Positions 60,328 to 64,000 of a stretch of DNA of 64,000 nt are shown in pieces. The stretch is from Sandaracinomonas limnophila (GTDB lineage Bacteria; Bacteroidota; Bacteroidia; Cytophagales; Spirosomataceae), in the NCBI RefSeq assembly GCF_004005965.1, contig NZ_SACY01000003.1, positions 310,001-374,000 on the forward strand, read 5' to 3'. The position numbers and the translations under genes are program-made. The stretch's first letter is position 1. Every line of letters starts with the position of its first letter. The notes below the pieces were generated by a model that saw only the letters and a list, made by a program, of their open reading frames with translations, was not told the DNA's origin and made no database searches.

Positions 60328-61218
60328 TTATTCATCTAAATATTTTGAAAAAAACGCATTAATTTCCTCTTTACTAGGTTGCTTCTCAGGTCTAAGCACC
60401 CTAAATCCAACAAATGGAGAGTCTGCATTCCACCATTTACTTTTAGGGATTTGTGGATCTCTCCTATTCCAAATTGGATCTGCAGCCTGTCGAAAACCTT
60501 TTGTTAGTTCTGATTTGGGCGACCTAAAATTTCCTCCTTTTACCAAGGCATCAGCATCCTTTTCAATAAATACAGCCTGATTAGGTGGCAATGTGGATTT
60601 TTTTGCTTGATAATGATCCAATACCCATTCCGAGACATTACCCATCATATCATAAATACCTAAAGCATTAGGCAATTTTTGAGCCACTTTTCTGTATTTA
60701 TTTCCTGAATTTTCCTCGAACCAAGCCTCATTCATTACATTAGAAATCGCAGCACCTTGGGTACCCAAGTCATAGGCATATTCCCATTCGGCTTCCGTAG
60801 GAAGTCTGTAAAAAACATTTGTTTTGGCATACAACCACTTACAATACATTAATGCTGCAAACTGTTGCATGGAATTAGCGGGGAATCCTCCTACTTTTCC
60901 CATCCCCAAAGTAAAATCAATGTAAGGTGGACTTGGCCGCGTAATTGCATCGGGACCCTCGATAGGTGGCTTGGGTTCAGGATCTCTTTCTTCTTCAAAA
61001 AACAATTGGTATTCATCATAAGTTACCTCAGTTTTTCCAATCCAAAAAGCACTCATCGACTGATTGTCTATTTTTCCCGAGGGAACAGCAATCATTTCAA
61101 ATTTTACTAATGTACCAGGAATTTGTTGAACATAGTTTTTATTCGATTGAGCATACAATTGAATGCATAAAAAAAGCCCAAGAACAATGCATAAAACTCT
61201 TAAATAAACAAAATTCAT
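60328..61218 (-). CDS. SUMF1/formylglycine-enzyme-like exported protein without catalytic cysteines
   Basis: A 296-residue exported protein with a signal peptide ending near LYAQS. It has the FGE-sulfatase (C-type-lectin-like) fold markers FWIGKTEVTYDEYQLF, YRLPTEAEWEYAYDLG, YDMMGNVSEWVLDHY and GGNFRSPKSELTKGFR, ending SPFVGFRVLRP. The paired catalytic Cys expected just after the GGSF-like strand is absent, so it cannot work as a formylglycine-generating enzyme. This resembles GldJ/GldK-type gliding-motility relatives and other non-catalytic members. The role is unknown. It is 3 bp downstream of apbE and 24 bp upstream of the Gfo/Idh/MocA gene. Confidence 0.83.
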   Translation of the reverse strand: MNFVYLRVLCIVLGLFLCIQLYAQSNKNYVQQIPGTLVKFEMIAVPSGKIDNQSMSAFWIGKTEVTYDEYQLFFEEERDPEPKPPIEGPDAITRPSPPYIDFTLGMGKVGGFPANSMQQFAALMYCKWLYAKTNVFYRLPTEAEWEYAYDLGTQGAAISNVMNEAWFEENSGNKYRKVAQKLPNALGIYDMMGNVSEWVLDHYQAKKSTLPPNQAVFIEKDADALVKGGNFRSPKSELTKGFRQAADPIWNRRDPQIPKSKWWNADSPFVGFRVLRPEKQPSKEEINAFFSKYLDE

Positions 61219-61221
61219 TCT

Positions 61222-62214
61222 TTATAATAGGTTATTATTAAAATTGATTTCTAATTTACCGGCATTTTTTTGCCAAACCAAAATTTTCAAATCTTTAAAT
61301 TTACCAATAATTTCTTTTAATAATTCAATTGGTACAATTGTTGCAGCTGTGGCTATCCAATCTGCTCTTGCACCATCATCTGAAAGTACAGTTGCTGATT
61401 TTGAATGCTCAAGTGCCCAACCCGTTGTAGGGTCTAACACATGTGAATACACCTTCCCATTTAATGAAAGAGTTTGGTAGGTATTTCCTGAACTTGCAAT
61501 GGCAGAATTACTAACTAAGATGAGTTTGTCTGCAAGTTCTTTACTTTGAGGCAACTCTAATCCCACCTTCCATTTTTCCCCATTTTCGTTTACTTGCGTG
61601 CAAACTATTTTACCACCTGCATCAACAAGTACCTGAGGAAATCCACTTTTTACTAAAAAATTCACCACCTCTTGAGCAACAAAACCTTTCCCAATTGACC
61701 CAAAATCTATTTGACAAGTAGAATTTATTAAACGAATCGAGGAACTATCTTTTGAAAATTCAATACAGTCTCCGGCGATATCCTTACTCATTCGAGCAAG
61801 CATCAGAGAGTCCGGTAAAATTTTGTTTTTTCTGGATTTCCTCCACTCCTGAACCAATTTACCTGCAAACACATTTAATCGACCCTGGGATAAATTCTTA
61901 GCTTCTAAGGATTCAATAAGAATAGCTTTAAATTGCTTTTTTATGGCATAAAAATGTCCCGTTCCCGCCAATTTATTAACGATTGATACATCCGAAGTAG
62001 CCCGATAATCACTTAATTGATTTTCTAAATCCTCAGCATAAGAAAAAGCCTCTCCTACAACCTTAGCTAAACCTGTGGAATCTGCCGTTGAAACAATAAT
62101 TTTAAAGGGCGAACCCATCTTACCTGTTTCAAAATCATACTTTTTAAATTGAGTAAACCCGGTATTACATAAGAAAACTAACAAAATAGTACAGAAAGTT
62201 AATTTTTTCATCAT
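61222..62214 (-). CDS. apbE: FAD:protein FMN transferase
   Basis: ApbE attaches FMN from FAD to Thr/Ser of periplasmic flavoproteins. The 330-residue protein has an N-terminal signal or lipoprotein-like hydrophobic leader (MMKKLTFCTILLVFLCN). The family features are the MGSPFKI start of the domain, DFGSIGKGFVAQEVVNFL (FAD-binding, Asp/Gly), LVDAGGKI, YSHVLDPTTGWAL and the metal-binding ARADWIATAATIV near the end. No Nqr/Rnf target gene is in the window. It heads the minus-strand set apbE - SUMF1-like - Gfo/Idh/MocA, so one of these exported partners could be its client. Confidence 0.9.
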   Translation of the reverse strand: MMKKLTFCTILLVFLCNTGFTQFKKYDFETGKMGSPFKIIVSTADSTGLAKVVGEAFSYAEDLENQLSDYRATSDVSIVNKLAGTGHFYAIKKQFKAILIESLEAKNLSQGRLNVFAGKLVQEWRKSRKNKILPDSLMLARMSKDIAGDCIEFSKDSSSIRLINSTCQIDFGSIGKGFVAQEVVNFLVKSGFPQVLVDAGGKIVCTQVNENGEKWKVGLELPQSKELADKLILVSNSAIASSGNTYQTLSLNGKVYSHVLDPTTGWALEHSKSATVLSDDGARADWIATAATIVPIELLKEIIGKFKDLKILVWQKNAGKLEINFNNNLL

Positions 62215-62241
62215 ATTCGAAAAATTACAATTTTTTTTTCG

Positions 62242-62249
62242 TAATTTTG
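62242..62249 (+). promoter_or_regulatory. Candidate -7 promoter box (TAATTTTG) for guaB within an inverted repeat
   Basis: TAATTTTG matches TAnnTTTG exactly, 68 bp before the guaB ATG. It overlaps the right arm of an 8-bp inverted repeat, AAAATTAC (62221-62228) and GTAATTTT (62241-62248), which could be an operator or a chance product of AT-rich DNA. No -33 TTG is evident. The region is the divergent gap with apbE. Confidence 0.35.
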
Positions 62250-62317
62250 TCCTGCAAATAAGGGTATGATTTCCCTACATCAACATTAGTACCATTACCC
62301 AATACAAATTATTTGCC

Positions 62318-63787
62318 ATGTTAGATACATCCAAATTCCTTTTTGAAGCTTTAACCTACGATGACGTATTGTTATTGCCTGCCTATTCTGAGGTTTTACC
62401 CCGTGAAGTAAGCACTCAAACTCGACTGACAAAAAACATTTTGCTAAACACGCCAATCGTTTCAGCAGCAATGGATACAGTTACCGAAGCTGACTTGGCA
62501 ATTGCCATGGCACAAGAAGGTGGAATTGGAATTATCCACAAAAACATGAGTATTGAAAAACAAGCTGCTCAAGTTAGAAAGGTAAAAAGATCTGAATCAG
62601 GAATGATCATTGATCCAATTACTTTAAACGATTCACAAAACATTGGCGATGCCCAGCGTTTGATGAAAGAAAATAAAATCGGTGGAATCCCAGTAATCAA
62701 TAGCGCAGGTATATTAGTAGGTATTTTAACTAATCGCGACCTTCGTTTCCAAAAAGATGCTTCCTTGAAAATCTCAGAAATCATGACCAAGGAAAATCTA
62801 ATTACTGCTACTGAAGGAATCAGCATGGAATCTGCAGAAAGCATTTTACAAGAACATAAAATCGAAAAATTACCTATTGTTGATAAATCTGGAAAATTAA
62901 TCGGATTAATTACGTATAAGGATATTTTAAAGCGTAAAAGTCACCCTTTAGCTTCTAAGGATTCTCTGGGACGTTTACGTGTAGGTGCAGCTGTTGGAGT
63001 AACACACGATTTATTAGACAGAGTTCGTGCCTTAGTACAAGTGGGTGTGGATGTGGTTAGTATTGATACCGCCCATGGACACTCATTAGGCGTTATTAAT
63101 GCCTTGAAATCCGTTAAAAAAGAATTTCCAAACTTGGATGTGATTGTTGGAAATATTGCCACAGGTGAAGCCGCAAAGGCATTAGCCGAGGCTGGTGCTG
63201 ATGCAGTAAAAGTGGGTGTAGGACCAGGTAGTATTTGTACAACTCGTATCATAGCTGGTGTTGGAATGCCTCAATTAACTGCAGTATATGAAGCAGCTAA
63301 AGCAACTGAAAAATACAATGTACCAGTTATTGCCGACGGAGGAATTCGTTATTCTGGAGATATTGCCAAAGCAATTGCTGGTGGAGCTAGTACTGTGATG
63401 ATCGGTTCTATGTTGGCCGGAACGGAAGAGGCGCCAGGTGAAATGATTATTTTAGAAGGAAGAAAATTCAAATCATATCGGGGAATGGGTTCATTAGAAG
63501 CCATGGAAGATGGTTCTAAAGATCGTTATTTCCAAGATGCTGAAGATGATATCAAAAAATTAGTTCCCGAGGGAATTGTAGGTCGCGTACCTTTCAAAGG
63601 CTCAGTTGTTGAAATCCTATACCAAATGGTAGGTGGTTTAAAAGCTGGTATGGGCTATTGTGGTGCTAACAGCATTCCAAACATGCAAAAAGCAAAATTT
63701 GTTAAAATAACTGCTGCAGGAGTTAAGGAATCTCATCCACACGATGTAAGCATTTCAAAAGAAGCTCCAAATTACTCTGCCAAGTAA
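62318..63787 (+). CDS. guaB: Inosine-5'-monophosphate dehydrogenase
   Basis: GuaB oxidises IMP to XMP with NAD, the rate-limiting step of GTP synthesis. The 489-residue protein has [16 protein letters not shown] at the N terminus, a CBS-domain pair (about residues 93-205, with two NRDLRF/TYKDILK-type ends), [11 protein letters not shown] carrying the catalytic Cys, [16 protein letters not shown], and MGSLEAM with the flap Arg/Tyr region (KSYRGMGS). The length is standard. A TAnnTTTG box lies upstream. The ATG of hemE follows directly after its stop codon. Confidence 0.98.
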   Translation: MLDTSKFLFEALTYDDVLLLPAYSEVLPREVSTQTRLTKNILLNTPIVSAAMDTVTEADLAIAMAQEGGIGIIHKNMSIEKQAAQVRKVKRSESGMIIDPITLNDSQNIGDAQRLMKENKIGGIPVINSAGILVGILTNRDLRFQKDASLKISEIMTKENLITATEGISMESAESILQEHKIEKLPIVDKSGKLIGLITYKDILKRKSHPLASKDSLGRLRVGAAVGVTHDLLDRVRALVQVGVDVVSIDTAHGHSLGVINALKSVKKEFPNLDVIVGNIATGEAAKALAEAGADAVKVGVGPGSICTTRIIAGVGMPQLTAVYEAAKATEKYNVPVIADGGIRYSGDIAKAIAGGASTVMIGSMLAGTEEAPGEMIILEGRKFKSYRGMGSLEAMEDGSKDRYFQDAEDDIKKLVPEGIVGRVPFKGSVVEILYQMVGGLKAGMGYCGANSIPNMQKAKFVKITAAGVKESHPHDVSISKEAPNYSAK

Positions 63788-64000
63788 ATGAATAATTTAA
63801 AAAACGACTTATTAATTCGCGCCGCAAAAGGTGAAGCTGTAGAACGTGTGCCCGTTTGGGTAATGCGACAAGCTGGTCGAATATTACCCGAATACCGTGA
63901 AGTGAGAGCCAAAGCCGGTTCTTTCATCAACCTTGCAACTACCCCAGAACTAGCCGCAGAAGTGACTATTCAACCCGTAACACGATTTGGAGTTGATGCT
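63788..64000 (+). CDS. hemE: Uroporphyrinogen decarboxylase, N-terminal part
   Basis: HemE decarboxylates uroporphyrinogen III to coproporphyrinogen III in haem synthesis. The window holds the first 71 codons, open to the edge. The translation begins [16 protein letters not shown] and continues [21 protein letters not shown], the invariant HemE signature with the substrate-binding Arg residues, then [23 protein letters not shown]. The ATG lies on the base after the guaB stop, so the two genes are coupled despite unrelated pathways. Confidence 0.95.
   Translation, partial: MNNLKNDLLIRAAKGEAVERVPVWVMRQAGRILPEYREVRAKAGSFINLATTPELAAEVTIQPVTRFGVDA

Overview
The window reads as a chromosomal segment of an AT-rich member of the Bacteroidota. 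Support comes from Bacteroidota-type families: a SusA-like neopullulanase, DUF4292 and DUF4954-like proteins, a LytTR/LytS-type pair, a short NuoG, and TonB receptor and M1 peptidase styles typical of the phylum. Several starts also carry TAnnTTTG (-7) boxes instead of TATAAT. A Cytophagales-like lineage seems plausible, but sequence reading alone does not settle it. I see no phage genes, transposase, integrase or CRISPR array.

Region 1 (1-26.4 kb) is mixed and rich in carbohydrate genes. It starts with the end of an RluA-type pseudouridine synthase and a tRNA-Arg(CCG). Two glycosyltransferases and a membrane-anchored AraC regulator follow. Next is a glucuronate module: mannonate dehydratase joined in frame to a GH67 alpha-glucuronidase, then an SDR oxidoreductase and a hexuronate-type MFS carrier. 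A left-handed-beta-helix protein, a VOC protein, a GH130 enzyme, a flavoprotein, an exopolysaccharide sugar transferase, glmS, a GH13 amylase, an AlkD-like protein, a GH106-like enzyme, xylA and an M1 peptidase complete the region. Xylose isomerase, alpha-glucuronidase and the uxu genes together suggest use of glucuronoxylan fragments. Five intergenic arrays of 7-bp tandem repeats occur only in this region.

Region 2 (26.4-49.9 kb) holds a carotenoid pair (crtI, crtB) with a TSUP permease, a TonB-dependent receptor, and a long minus-strand run: ileS, MBOAT acyltransferase, AlgJ/AlgX-like partner, TPR protein, DUF4292 lipoprotein, EnvC-like murein hydrolase activator. A giant TamB-like protein is divergent from tsaD. 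A LytS/LytTR two-component pair with a histidine-rich loop is divergent from a small outer-membrane-type protein.

Region 3 (49.9-64 kb) is the respiratory complex I operon nuoA-B-C-D-E-F-[glycosyltransferase]-G-H-I-J. A glycosyltransferase sits between nuoF and nuoG, and the gene run ends at nuoJ beside a strong hairpin; nuoK-N are not here. Upstream on the same strand are a Tat-exported Gfo/Idh/MocA oxidoreductase, a formylglycine-enzyme-like protein lacking the catalytic cysteines, and apbE. Divergent from these are guaB and the start of hemE, which runs off the window.

The observations most worth checking are the heptamer repeat family, the in-frame UxuA-GH67 joint, and the glycosyltransferase inside the complex I operon.
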